NCBI RefSeq assembly: GCF_003144195.1
Contig: NW_020290036.1
Span: 124,001-188,000 of the forward strand
Origin: Ceraceosorus guamensis
Taxonomy: Eukaryota > Basidiomycota > Exobasidiomycetes > Ceraceosorales > Ceraceosoraceae
DNA: 64,000 nucleotides
Direction of reading: 5' to 3'
Below the pieces are notes generated by a model. The model was not told where the DNA came from. It saw only the letters and a program-made list of their open reading frames with translations, and searched no databases. The stretch's first letter is position 1. Each line of letters begins with the position of its first letter. This document shows, in pieces, positions 26,150 to 38,563 of the stretch. The translations under genes and the position numbers were made by a program.

Positions 26150-27700
26150 CTCGAAAGATGCGCGCAGGGATGAATTGCGTGTCGCAGTGCCAGACGCTCG
26201 ACCTCGTTCGGTTTATGCACGGGACCGGGGCCGAGGCTATGCTGCGCGGCTGTGCTGGATGGCCACTGAGCGCTTTCACCAGGCGCGCGATGAAGAAGGG
26301 AGATCGGCTCTGATGGATGAAGCGTAGGACTGGCTATTGAATGCGAAGTGCTCGTCCAGTTGTGACCTCGCCTCGCAGTTGGATGAGCGGACTTGTAGAC
26401 TCTTTGCTCGTGCTCGATCGAGCAAGGCTGTGCATGTGATGCATGATGTTTGCGTTTGGGTGTAACTTTTCGTGACCACGTGACTTGATGTGTGGCACGT
26501 TGCTAACTTAGCCTGCCGCGCGGCGCTTCCCACCAAAAAGCACCGCAACGCATGATCAGCATCAGCCGCGCGCGTCGCGTATCCTGCCGCGGCGCTTTGT
26601 CACAGCATCATTTCATTCGTGATTTGACACACATCAGCGTATTTTATTTGCTATGCTTGCTGCTGCCTAGGACGAATAGCAAGGTGGGGAAGACGGCATG
26701 CAACTCTGACTGAGCAGCAGTCAAGAGTGACCATCCCGCCAACTTGTAGCCTGCTGGCTGTGATCGTCGCGCGGAGTCTGCCTGATCAGATTCACGATTT
26801 ATATAGGCTGTTAACAGGCTATATATGCATGCATGGGTGCTGCTGCGCACAAGCTGTAGCAATCGTGATACTTGCCACTTTCCAACGATTTCTGTAGGCC
26901 AACTGCGGCATAGCTCAGTCAGAGTCAAAGTCTTGAGTCATGTTGGCTCGCCTTTGAAGTCACGAATCAAACATTCATCAGGGTTAGGGATTGGATCAAC
27001 GCGAGCATCGGATCAAATTTAAAGACAGTGTGAGTGGTGAGTCACGAGCTCGCGAGCCTAAGTCCACATTCGTGATTCTTGATTCACGATTGCATGAGTG
27101 CAAAGGTCGTTGCGTGCGTGGATGGCATTTGCGTAGGTAGGCGAAGCCTCAATCACTGAATCGTGAATCAAGAATCTTGAATCGCGGACTTGGCTGCTCA
27201 AATCTCATCTCAGCCGTCAGGCGCTGGTAGAGAGCTTCAACAGCATTACCGCCCAACGGCTCGCGGCTCGCGACTCGTACTCACGACTGTCAGCTACCCG
27301 CGCACGCCTCCACAACCTTGTGGCCACATCATCAACTATCGATCCTCAATCAGCAATCATCACCTGCACACTCACCAATACGCTTTCGCGCTGCCAGAGG
27401 ACACTCACTCGCCACGTGCGCTGCCCATTGTAGCCCTTACGACGAATAAAGGCCTATGCAGAGTGGCACACCACGCGAGCTGTTCACACCGGTCTGCTCA
27501 GTCTTCAGAGGCTCGAAGCCGAGAGCCAACAATCTCGTGCTCGCCTAGGGACATCAGCCCTTGTAGAACTCGCTATCAGCTCGCTGGTAGTCAGCTGATC
27601 CATCCATCCGCAGCTATGCGCGCTGAGCAGCACACGCTTCGCTTTGCCATTTCACGCTCCCCCTCTGAGCAGAGATCGGAAGCCTGAAAGCGCATACAGC
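26150..27700. other. Intergenic spacer, 1.55 kb, with a long inverted repeat
   Basis: No gene is supported. It holds a CACGTG E-box at 26477-26482 (upstream of the minus gene), TATATATGCATGCATG near 26820-26836, and many GTGATTC/TCACGA words. The most striking element is an 18-base inverted repeat pair (27074-27091 and 27159-27176). The last 450 bases are pyrimidine-rich and probably the leader of the next plus-strand gene. Confidence 0.5.
27074..27176. repeat. Perfect 18-base inverted repeat with 67-base loop
   Basis: GATTCTTGATTCACGATT at 27074-27091 is exactly reverse-complementary to AATCGTGAATCAAGAATC at 27159-27176. A similar word recurs just outside (27177-27184, TTGAATCG). The element could extrude as a cruciform or be a remnant of a small inverted-repeat element. 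Confidence 0.8.
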
Positions 27701-30700
27701 ATGCCTCTCAAAGACGGAATGTCGCCAAGCCCCGCTCACGATGCGGAAGCTGATAAGCAAGAGTGTGAGTGCAGCGATGGGGCTTGGTGTTTGGTATAGC
27801 TGCTTAGTCCACTCATTCGACGGAAAGCGGCGAGTGCATTCGCAGCCTCCACGCAGCTGGATGCCGTTTCGACCGCTTCGGGTGCTGCACCACCTTCACA
27901 TCCCTCTTTGAGACCACCCCTGGCTCGAGACCATGGATCGGGTTCAATTACCCACGGCGACTCGTACCGCTCATTCGTAGATGATCGACAATCGATGATC
28001 GAGCTCATACAGCAGCAGACGCACTTGCATTCCTTGGTGCATCAGCGAGAGCTGTTGAAGCGTGCAGCTAAGCGTCGAAACCTCACTTCGCTGGAACAGC
28101 ATACTCTGACAGATATCAGCAGGACCTTGCATCATATGCACGACGTTCAAACAGCCCTGGATCAGACTGCTTCTGGCAGCGCGCCGCGAGGACTCGGGTT
28201 TCATGTCGACGCCTCGGGCAGCCGCGAGGTGAGGCCTAGCCAAATTCCACTTGACGCGAATCAGCTTAGAGTGGTCCAAGCTATGCTCGGAGGCCTGGGG
28301 CTTCAGCAAGTGCTTCCATCCTCGGAGCCACCTGGGCAGTCCACACCAAAGCAGTTCGGTGAGTGTGGCGCGAGGAAGAAGGTGTTTGCGCCAGCTAAGC
28401 CGCTCGAAAGTCCGATAGGCTGATAACGGTGCCTCACGATAGACGACGCACTTGATAGCAACGCATCAGACACTTCGAACGAGCAGATCAGATCCAAGGC
28501 ACCTTCGGAGGCTCAGCGAAGGCTGAAAAAGGCAAAAAAGGCCAAGTATAAAGCACGAAAGAAGGAGCGCAAGAAAGCATCGAAGGACCGCCCGGATCCG
28601 GTCGTCGACCGAATCGTCACGTCATCCCCTCTACACGATGACGAGCGTCCACAAACAGCAATAAAAGAGGACGAAGAGCTCTCCTCGACAATTGCGTCCG
28701 AGAGCTGCATACCACAAAGAGCGCACCCGCAACTGGTGGATACTTTACCCGATGTCGACAAGAATCCTGCCCAAGTTTCGTCTCCTGCAGTGCATTTCTA
28801 CAGCCCCAAGAGCGGTCTTCGAGGAGCTTGGAGCGCCCCAGCGTCACCTGCGCTTTCCGCCGCAGACTCGTTTGTCGCGTCAGACGCCGATATTTGCGAA
28901 GTCCTGATGCATGCAAACTCTCCAAGCCTGAGTAAGAGAGGCATTTCAGAATCTCTTGCTCGTCGTGGACTCGCGCTCTCGAATTCGACGAGAACTCAAG
29001 CATTGCGCACCGATATACTCGCCCGTCATAAACGCGAGGCCTCAGCTTTTGCAGGCCTCGAACCAACCACTATACTGAGCATCTCGTCTTCCGTAAGTAG
29101 CCCGCAGGTGCTGCAGTGGTCTGTTGAAGAGATAACGGCTCAGCCTTACGCATCGGTGGCAATTTCTCTACGTGCCCAGGCGAAGCTTGCACTCAAAGCG
29201 ACTCAAGCACCGAGCAGCAGCGACAGTAGCGAGTCGCGCGCCACCCTTCATCATCAAACTTCCAGCATCTACGACAAGCCCTTCGGCCAATCGTATTCTG
29301 GGGCCCAAAAATCTATCAACGCAGCCGGCCATGACGCTCAAGATCACAGAAGCCTCACAGGCGGTCAAGGCTCCCGAATGCAACACTTTGACAGCCCGGA
29401 AGTAAGCGAAGACAGTGAGTCACGCTGCGTGCAGCTGAACACGGTAATTGTAGAAGATCGTAAGAAGCCAAACGGCCCTTCGGCCTCCCGCACGCTAGCT
29501 CGCGGTGGTAAGCGACAAGGTCCAACGCCATTCGCGGTCGACGAAGGTTCAGAATCGGACAGCTCAGAGTATGCAGCGAGCCTGCCACTGCCAGATTTGA
29601 TCTACGGCGACGCAGCTCTGCCCGCCATGCCAACGATGGAAGAATGGCCGGAGAGCCTTCGCGAGCAGGGCTACGAGCCCATCTATCAGCCCTACATGCA
29701 CATAGCAGATCAGATGGACGTGAGACGTTGCGCTGAAGCAAGCCGAGACGGCGCGGCGCAAGTATTCAAGGCAGGTTCGAACATGGTCACTTGCTACTGC
29801 CGCGCCCTCGCCGCTTCGCTCCTCTTTGTGGTCAAGAACGACGTCGGAGACATGCAGCTCGTCGGCTGCAAGAAGAGCGGCAACGGGGGTGGAAGTGGTG
29901 ACCACGATGACAGTGCCTCCCTGGGCGGACAATACTCGGACTCTGAGCTCTCAGAAAGTAGTTCTCTGTCCGACCAGGATCCTTTGGAGTCTCGGACGGG
30001 GATACCACGCGCAGATAGCGAGTACACCCTAGCGCGCACAACACCTGGCAATAGCCCAACAGCTGTCCGTTCCAAAGGCGCAAAGCACGTCCTTGAACAA
30101 TACCTTCAGAAGAGACGCCGGGACAGTTCCCAAAGCGTCAGCTCTCAGCAAGATTTCCCTCCGAAAGGTACGAGCGGAGCAGCAACCATCGTCAGCGCTG
30201 AAACAACAGCAGCGATGATGAGAACTAGCAGCGGAATGGCCAGTCTTGATTTGAGCGGCACGGCAGGACGTCGTTTGCAGCCTGCGGCGGGTGAGGGCCT
30301 TTCCAAGCATGCTCCCCTTGCAAGGGCGCATCGAGCTGCAAGAGTGTTTGCTGGCCAACGTCGCCTAATCATTCGAAGCAATCGCCCGTCCCGAGGCCCG
30401 ACAAGTCATGCTGCCCACAGCACGGCTCAAGTACAGCACCGCGTGGCGGAAGTCGCCCCGTTGCGGCTGCACTCCGGACCCGAGCATGGGGGCTTGTGAG
30501 TGACAATGAGTGGTTTGTGGTCCGACGAATGCTGAAATCCCTCTCCCTGCCAGACCCCGACCCAAAGTAGCTCGTAATCTGCTTTCTAGACAGACGAGGC
30601 CGCGACTTGTAGGCCCGCTTGCTGAGGACGATCGTCTTCGACTTCTCTTTCGAGCCTCGTCCCAGTCTTCCGGAGAAGGAATTCTTGTACAGACTGAGAA

Positions 30701-30716
30701 TACAACAAGCTCTTGA
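27701..30716 (+). CDS. Hypothetical large disordered protein
   Basis: The main frame runs from about 27808 to 28358, then 28443-30495 and 30554-30716, each with clean donors and acceptors. The first about 110 bases are unresolved: an ATG at 27701 (MPLKDGMSPSP) and one at 27741 both precede a GTGAGTGCAG stretch, and the only acceptors leave introns of 35-43 bases, shorter than others here. An in-frame ATG at 27993 is a fallback start. Visible features are a helical segment (SMIELIQQQTHLHSLVHQRELLKRAAKRR...), a very basic KKAKKAKYKARKKERKK stretch that could be a nuclear signal, serine-rich linkers, and a block around YEPIYQPYMHIADQMDVRRC that is the least disordered. No domain is recognised. 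Confidence 0.6.
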
Positions 30717-31574
30717 CCCTCTTACGCAGCGATGAGGCGCCCTTGAGGAGCTTTCGTCATCTTGGGAAACCTTCTGCTTCGACAACTTCTTCTATCGCCC
30801 CACCAATGTCTGTAGCAACAATCCAAGAATATCGACTCTACGTGACTTTTGTGTTCCAAGCGTTCACACCCTCGTCTCCGAGCCAAAGACACGGTCGCAC
30901 TTCTCACATACCTATCAATGTACCACAAGATCATATCCCCGCCATGTCGTAGAGCTACACCACAAGAGAACCTGCAGCCAAGTCGCCTTCGGCAAATGGG
31001 CTAGCTCAACTAGCAGTTGCTGAGGTGCAGTTGGGGGCAGCCGAACCTTGCGCAGAGAGTGAGTCAGACTGCGACTGCTCGAGCAATTGCATAGAGTCGC
31101 CGCTGCGAGAGTTCGCACAATACAGACACGCATTGCGATTCACTTCGAATGCGAACGCCCTGACTGTTTGACTTTTGACTGAGGTTGGTAGTCTTGAGTG
31201 TGTTCTTGTGTATTTAGAAATCGCCTGCTTGCTCTCGTATGGTGGCTTCTAACTCTTGACTGCTGACGCCGCGTTACGTCACGTGTTGCGGCCCCAACAC
31301 GAAGAACCAGGCACAGCACGCGCGCGTGATGGGCTCGAAAGTCAAAAGTGTCCACGCAAAGGTAGGTAGGACGTCAAGCTATCACCGTACAACCACTAAA
31401 CAAATTATTATGTCTCGACACGGCTACACATACGATTCCGGACTCGGTACTGATACGGATCACATTGCCCCACCTGTGTCAGGTTAGGATCCTTTCAGTT
31501 TTGGCCACGATCGCCGAGCACTTCGTCACGCCTGCACCTCTTCCTTCGCTTCACCACCACAAGGCGCCTCAAGA
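30717..31574. promoter_or_regulatory. Intergenic region upstream of NUP133
   Basis: About 0.86 kb with no gene. A CACGTG core sits at 31280-31285 in the context TACGTCACGTGTTG, which also includes an ACGTCA (CRE-like) half-site. The position about 290 bases before the NUP133 start suggests a promoter element. Confidence 0.4.
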
Positions 31575-34500
31575 ATGTTCACCACACCAAGCCGACAGAC
31601 GTTGGGTGGAGGCTCGAGGAGAAGTCAGAGCTCTATCCCAGGATCGCGAGGTGCGACACCAATGAGCTTCAGAGAATCGCCAGCTGCGAGTCTGGCAGGC
31701 AGTCGACCTCGAAAGGATGTGAATCGCTCTTCCCCTACTTCCCGCTCAGCAACTTACAGGGACAGGAGATCTCACCTTCAGCCTTACATTGTTGATCCGG
31801 AGTCCTCTGGAAATGTGAAGGGCTTCGTGGGGACGTCAGGAGACGCGATGGCCGTCGATGATGCGGAAGGGTCTGTTGTGGGAGGCAGACGCGCGACACT
31901 GTTGGACGAAGGCACAATACTCGCGCGAGACGACGTGTATGTCGTCTCGGCTTCGCACAAGCTACCCATCGAGGTAATGCAAGCGCTAGAATCTGCTGGT
32001 GAGCGATGGGCCAGGTGATGAAGCGAAAGTTGGCAGGCTGATCGGTTGGGAGATGAGAGAGCGCCGCCTGACGTATTTCTTATGACGCTGCGCAGAACAC
32101 TCTCGTGATGCAATCACATCAGCCATGGACGCACGGATTGGCTATGCCTACGTAGCATTCAAGGATCGCTGTTACGCATGGTGCTTCTCTGGCAGCACGC
32201 GGGTCGCGCCAGCCTGCTACGTCTTTCCTGCACCCCCGCCCTCCACTCAGGCAGCGCCGAACACTTTCCCACCCTTTTGCGCGTTTGTGGAACGATCGTC
32301 GGGTCAAGAGCCCGGACTGCTGCTCGTCTCGCGAGAAGGAAAGGTGCGCTTGTGGAACAGCATCGCATCTTCGCGCGCTTTGAGCGAAGACGCGCACGAA
32401 CTCGACGTGGCGCTCGGCGCAGGCGAAAGTGTCACCTCGCTACAGCGCTGCCAGACATCGGCCTTCGTCGTGGCCACGAGCCAGTCCCGGCTGCTTCGTC
32501 TGGACGTTCCTCACCGAGGCGGTAGATTGCAAGCAGAGGTCTCCTCCTTCTCCCAACCGCGCGGCTTTTTTGGGCGCTTCTTTGGCGCTGCTGCTACCTT
32601 TACCCTTGGGGGAGACGAAAGCTTCAGTGTGACTGCAGCTCCCTCTCCCGATGCCGCCGACGCGTGGACGCTGTATGCAATCAGTAAGCGAGGGGTTCAG
32701 AAATGGGGTCTTGGCGAACGGTCAGGTGGCGAGACGATGATCGCCGAGCAGGATCTCCGCCAGCCTATCGCATCGGTCTTGTTTGGACTGCCAGAAAAGG
32801 ATGATGGATCTGGAGCTGATACAGCAGGTCTGGAGCTCTTAAGCGGAGCAATCACTACGAATGGTGCGCTCCTCATCCTCTTCGAACACAGCCCCACCTC
32901 TGCTGGTATCATTTCCTTTGGCGTAGCTGTTGCGACTTATGAAAAAGTGGCGAGCTCGTTCGTCATTTCTCGCGCCGTGCAGCTGCACTACACTCACGCA
33001 AGGTCTGCGGGACCATCGGATGCGCCACGTCTCATCGCGCCGTACGGAGGACCGGTCCTATTCATTCAATTCGAGGACGTAGTCGTGCTCAGACTGCTCG
33101 AAGATGACTTTGAGGAGGTAGTCAGCCTCAAACACCCTCTGCAGAATCGCTTCATGGGCTATGGAGCCGAAAGCATCGACGTGGAACGGGAGACGGACGT
33201 TGTTGGCGTGCCCTTCTTCACATCGTCCAGTGGCACGCTCTTGGTTGATGTCTGGGTCGGCGCAGCAGCTGCATTGGCGAAGAAACTTTGCACTCCTAGG
33301 GAACACACTGCTGTGCGAACGGAACGCCTCATGGTCAAGCTCGAGCAAGCTGTCTTCTTCGGCAACAATATTGCAAGTCCGATATCGTACGATCTGCCAC
33401 TCGACTTTGAAGGCGACCTTTCCCTTGCCGCCGAGCAGCTCAGCACCAGCATCGTGACCTCAGAGACGCAAGCACTGCCCGATGTAGTGGAATTGCGGCT
33501 GCATCTGCAATACCGCGCTGCACGTCTGCACGATTTGATTACGTTCATTGCGAGCAACAATTGCCTCCAAAAGCTTTCCCATAGCAGCCGTCGCCGCCTC
33601 TCTTCCGACGCTGAGCTTCTCGCTGCAGCTCTCGAGGTCTGGCAATACCACGGCGCGCAACTCTCTGGCGCTCGCGGGACATTCGGCACCCTCAGTCCGC
33701 TTTCGGTCGCCATCACGAAGATCATGACGGAAAGCGGCCAAGCTACGCGGGACGACGTGGTCAGAGCATTCTTCCGACATCACTTGCCGCAAATACCTCG
33801 GGTTCTGGATGAGCTGCTACATCAGACTAGCGCCCTCTCGTCTAGTCCGCTGGACCAGAGGTCCGTCTTGATACTCGAAAGTGCTCGGGTCGTGAATATC
33901 ATCTTCAACGCAGCTAGAGTGTTCCGCAGAGACTCTGGCAAGGTGTACGCCTTTCAAGCGACACAGACGGCATTCGAGGCTTGGTCCATCACTGCGAGTG
34001 ACCTAGACGTGCTGGAAGGACTATTCCACACGACTTTACGACTTGTCAACGAGCGGACCAGAGAGCTCGGTACAGCGGTCGACGCCAATGTGCAGGAAGG
34101 CTTCAATACCGAGGGCAGTGCGCCTCTGTCGCCGGCGCGTTTGCAGAAGGAGCTCAAGCTTCAGCTATGCGAACTGGCTTCGAATGCTCTTGCGACTTTC
34201 GAGGAGAGACTTGCGTATCTGAATGCTTCTGCACAGACGGGAGACCAGCCTGCTCATCAGCGCGACTACGCCCTGTTGGAAGCGCGTTACAGAACGGCCA
34301 GACCGCAAATGATTCTGCCGCTGCTGGCCGTGGGCCACTCTGGTCGAGCATTCACACTTGCGGAACAGCATGCAGACTTCAGGACGTTGACTTTGCTCAG
34401 TCACCAACTAGAGGCGAGTCAGGAGGCGGCACGACAACGAGCGGAAAAGTATTTGGATCGATACGGCCAAGCTTTCGCATTTCAATTGTTCCAATGGTAC

Positions 34501-35824
34501 ATTGAGCAAGGCAGGCTGCGGACTTTGCTCGATGTCCCAGACAAGTACAGCCCATTGCTGTTGGACTTTTTCGAACGGTCCGACAATCCCCGGTTAGCGT
34601 GGTTACACGACATTCTCCTGGAGCGGCATTCGACCGCATCTCGGACTCTTGTGCAGATCGCCGACTCGGAAGGCAAGGCAGCGCAGAAGAAGCTCATGCT
34701 AAGCCTGGGCAAGCTGGCGCATTGTGCAGATCTCACAGAGGCTCAAATCATGGCCGAAGATGAGCAGGACCAAATCGAGCTCATCGACGATCAGCTCGAT
34801 ATGGTCAACGCGCATCAGCTTCTCCGCGACTTTTATGAAAGCGTGATTCCTGGTTGCAGTCGCGATGTGGAGAATGGCTGTGCAGCGGTGAGCGAGGCTG
34901 TCGCGTACAATCTGGAGTCTTTACCAGCTTTGCATGCTGTGAGTAATGTGGCGTGCCTATGTCGAGTCCATCGGTCCGCTCACCGATTGCGTTTGAATAA
35001 TTTAGTGGTATGCCTCGGCCGTTCGAAGTATTCTGCGTGGAGATGTGGTATCCGCAGAGGACTTGATCGACTTGCTCACCTTGCCACTTGCTGCCGACGA
35101 TCGCATCCATGACTATACCACCGCACTTGAAGTTTACCTGCGAGAAAAAGTGAGAATCATGTCTCACGTGTTCAAATCAATTCTTAGCTTTTTACTGATG
35201 CAGCTTGCCCCTATTCTCCAGGGCACTTCGGAGGCTCGTCTCGATGCCAGTCTCGCGTCCGTGTGGCTCAGGATCCTCTTGCGGGACGAGTGAGTACGAT
35301 GTCAAAGACTGAGAAGCAGAGTCGACCGACTGAGTCTGACCTTATCTGCTACAGCTGGCCGTCCATCACGGACACGTCAGGCAAGACTGATGCTGAATTG
35401 AGTGACCAGCTCAGGCACACGGCACTATACGCAGCACTCAAGTGGGCTGCCGATCATTCTGGTAAGTACTTGTGCACCCCGCGTTGCCTTACCTCAGCGC
35501 TGATCGAATTATGCGTTTCGTGCGTTCATAGACAGCGCAAAGCAATTGGTGCTGGAACCTCCGGAGATCATGGCAGGGCAGCCAACGGCTGACCTGCTGA
35601 GCGGCCGATTGCGGGGAGTTCCAGCTCAGCAGGTACAGCTCATTCTGGCTGAACAAGAATCTCAGCTGGAAGGACTTAGGGAGCTCTTTGAAGGTCCCAC
35701 GCAGCTCAGCAAATGGTACGAGGAAGTCAGTAGGATAGTCAACGACGATGTCGAGACGACCCTTACTCATGCTGAGCAGAGCGGCGACTATAGCGCAGAA
35801 GGGAGCGAGGACATGCACGGCTGA
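31575..35824 (+). CDS. NUP133: Nucleoporin NUP133
   Basis: This is a scaffold subunit of the Y-complex of the nuclear pore. Six exons (31575-31998, 32096-34938, 35006-35149, 35204-35289, 35355-35461, 35532-35824) give 1298 residues, near the usual 1150-1200. After a disordered Ser/Arg-rich N-terminus comes the propeller entry HKLPIEVMQALESA, then GYAYVAFKDRCYAWCFSG and ACYVFPAPPP, both typical of fungal Nup133. The C-terminal helical half shows LLDFFERSDNPRLAWLHDILL and LMLSLGKLAHCADLTEAQI, which fit the Nup133 helical stack. The final exons (WYASAVRSILRGDVV, DLLTLPLAADDR) continue helical. The short late exons all keep phase. It is alone on this strand between two spacers. Confidence 0.88.
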
Positions 35825-36001
35825 GTCAGCAGCCGGCTGTCGGTTTCGTCTAGAGTGCTACATCCCAGCACATCAGTCGCAGACGCGAGCGGTGCAATGC
35901 ATTGCATTTGCGAGAGCAGTCTGAATTTGAGCGGACTTGTGAAGCACGTCCAGCACGACTCGTCGAATGGTGCCCCATCTATCGAGGCCCAGGAATCCTA
36001 C

Positions 36002-37586
36002 TCATCCCGATCGGCCCCTCATCGATTTCCCTGCCTTGCGCTGCGCCCGCTTCTTTTCCAGTTCCTTCCTTTTCGCCTGTTCCTTTTCCGATAATTTGCT
36101 GAACTTTTCAGCATCCGCTTTGCGCTTGGCCTCCTCTCTCGCTTCCTTCTCCTGAGAACGGTGCAGGCCATCGCGTATATGTCCGTCAGCCCTGAATTCG
36201 TAAAGCATAAACCTCGAACGTACTCACAGCTTCTCTCTGCTCTTTGAGAGATTCATCCAGCAATTCCTTGTCCAGCTCCGCCCGTGTTTTTCTCAGCTTG
36301 GTCAGGGTGAGGGCACTCAACCTTGCCGCACCTAGCTCCATGGCATCCAGCAGATTGCAAGCTGCTTCTACGAGCGCTAGACTAGCGCGAGCTTCGGTGA
36401 TGTTATGTGGGGCTCGGAGCGTGAGAACGAGGCTTCGTGTGCGTTTTTCTACGGGGACAGGACTGCGATTTGGGAGGTCCTGGTCAGCTGACAATCAACG
36501 CACACGCATCAGCTGCGTACGCCGTGCAACTCACCCATTCCAGGGTCGCTCGTGAGGCAAATCGGTAAGAATGAGGCTTTCCAGAAGATCCTTTGCAGGC
36601 CCATTGATGGCAATCTGCAGACCGACTTTATCCCGATGCGCATCTCCTTTAGCACCTTGCTCGCCGAGCAGAGAGTCGCTAAGATCGCTAGTCTCGCTGA
36701 GCACGACGAAGCGCTCGTCCAACTTCCTCGCAGATGTTTCCGCATCGCCAGCCAGCTTGGTGAAGGTCAAGTCGAATCTTCCTGCCCTGGATCGTCTCAA
36801 GGCGGTTTTCGAAATGATGGCGAAGACGCCGGAAACGTTGTCTGGAGATTGGTAGGGCAGTGCAAAGTGGAGCGAGAGGGTGTCTCTGGCCGATGAGGAG
36901 ACTGTGGCTGCAACAATGTCCCCTACGAAGTGGTAGAGAAGAGCGAGAGGGTCGTGGTAGGGCACGAGCTCAAAGTACGCGTGCAGGCTGTATGCAAGAA
37001 CAGTCGAATGCGATGCATGAGTGACGGCTGACCCGGGCTTCGATCGCCTCGACCACTTACCTGTTGACGCCTCTGCGTCCGGTAGCGAACAAGAGCGCAT
37101 CGCCAGCTCCGTTCCACACCAGGTGCTCCTCCCCACCGCTCGCTCCGATTTCTGTACCCTTTCCTACCACTGCGAACTCATCAGCTAGCATGGGCACAGC
37201 CACATTAGCCCATGTCTTGGCCACCGCTTGATTCCGAGCTTTGCCCAGCAGGTGCAAGAAGATGTACAGCGCAACGAGGAGCAAGAGGGAAGCCTCCACC
37301 TTGTAGTCGATGGGTCGGACGGTGTACTTCTGAGACCAGACTGGGAAAGTGTAGTTGCTTGTGTACCACGTCTTTGCCTGTAGGACGTCGGCGACGCTGC
37401 CGCTACCACTACTAACACTGCCTCCCAGTCCAAAAGGCAGCTCGACGGCTGAGAAAGGTGGGGGCGCAATGGAATCAGACATCTCGAACCTGCTTGGCGT
37501 TCCTATGTACACTGCTCCGACTCACCGGCCGCACCAGTGACGAGCAGCGCGACGGCGCACACGACCCGAGCAGCTTGGCGCATCAT
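36002..37586 (-). CDS. CCDC47-like ER membrane protein (DUF1682)
   Basis: In animals CCDC47 is part of the PAT complex, which chaperones membrane helices at the ER translocon. Five exons (37526-37586, 37061-37448, 36535-36987, 36228-36462, 36002-36151) close to 428 residues. Exon one gives a signal peptide (MMRQAARVVCAVALLVTGAA). A membrane helix follows (VEASLLLLVALYIFLHLLG), then the conserved body (NSLHAYFELVPYHDPLALLYH, KLDERFVVLSETSDLSD, LLESLILTDLP) and a C-terminal basic helix (EKEAREEAKRKADAEKFSKL). An in-frame ATG at 37480-37482 lies inside what I read as intron one; starting there would lose the signal peptide. The spliced start is preferred because phase, pyrimidine tract and signal peptide agree. 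Confidence 0.87.
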
Positions 37587-38563
37587 CCCGATCTCAAGGC
37601 ACACGGATCGGAGAGAGTGATCTGCGCAGAGTCGAGGTCCGCGGAAAGAAGACTGTCGCGTATTGAATGATGAGTTGATGACCTCGGGCGTTTGAGAAGA
37701 TTCTTGATGTACAGTCAGCGTATCGAGGCAGGCTTGTGCGTGCCTGAGCGGGAAGCCGAACAAGCTAATGAGGGTAAAAGGTGGCGCGAGCGCACCCATG
37801 CCTCGAGAGATCCCGCTGGACACGTGGCTGCCAAGCAGGGAAGAGGCCATCGCGATCCCCCGATCGCTTCCCCAACACCCGCATACAGCATACACTCTGA
37901 CTGCAGATTCACCGCCATGGCACCTTGGCAGCAGCCAATTATTCACGCCTGCAGCGTGCGCTGCGTGGGGCGCGAGAATCGCAACGCGACGCGCGGTAAA
38001 TCCGCGGAGTAGCGTCCTCTGCATGGCTATAGCGTGGCGCGCAGCATTTCATGCTGCTCGCTGCTGCTGAACAGGGGTCAAGTCATCAATCGCCGTCACC
38101 AGCAGCAGTTAAGCGCGCGGTGAACCAAGCTGAAGACGTATAGGCGCGGCGTGCGGACCCTGGGTCACTCGAGCACTGCCAAACAGCCTGCAGGCGAAGC
38201 TGCGATATGACCTTGACTGACGACGGCGGTGGTCACTCCCTTTGAAGTCCGATTGCACCGCGCACATCACATTTGGCTCTTCATTTGCAGCTCGCCGCCT
38301 CATCTTTGCTTTCATCACACACCCCGTTCTGACGACTATTACGACTTACGATTCACCTGGTCAAGCAGCAGGCATACGCGCACCTGCTAGGGGCGAGCAT
38401 TCTCACGACATCAACGTTGCGGCCTACTTGACCACCGCCTCCCTCAAGGACCCCATCTTGACCCTTCACGACTTTTCTTAACGACTCCCTTCAAGACATT
38501 TGACGACACATATACGAGCATACGGATCCAAAAGAATCTCCTCGTTGCCGCCTGATCAGTAGC
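37587..38563. promoter_or_regulatory. Divergent intergenic region between CCDC47-like and four-helix genes
   Basis: About 0.98 kb; no supported gene. The last 250 bases are C/T-rich with CACGACT and ACGACTAT words and look like a leader for the plus-strand gene at 38564. Confidence 0.4.

Noticed and set aside
27190-27687. Open plus-strand frame before the hypothetical gene at 27.7 kb
   Set aside because: No ATG at its head, no conserved-looking block, and it fits a pyrimidine-rich leader better.
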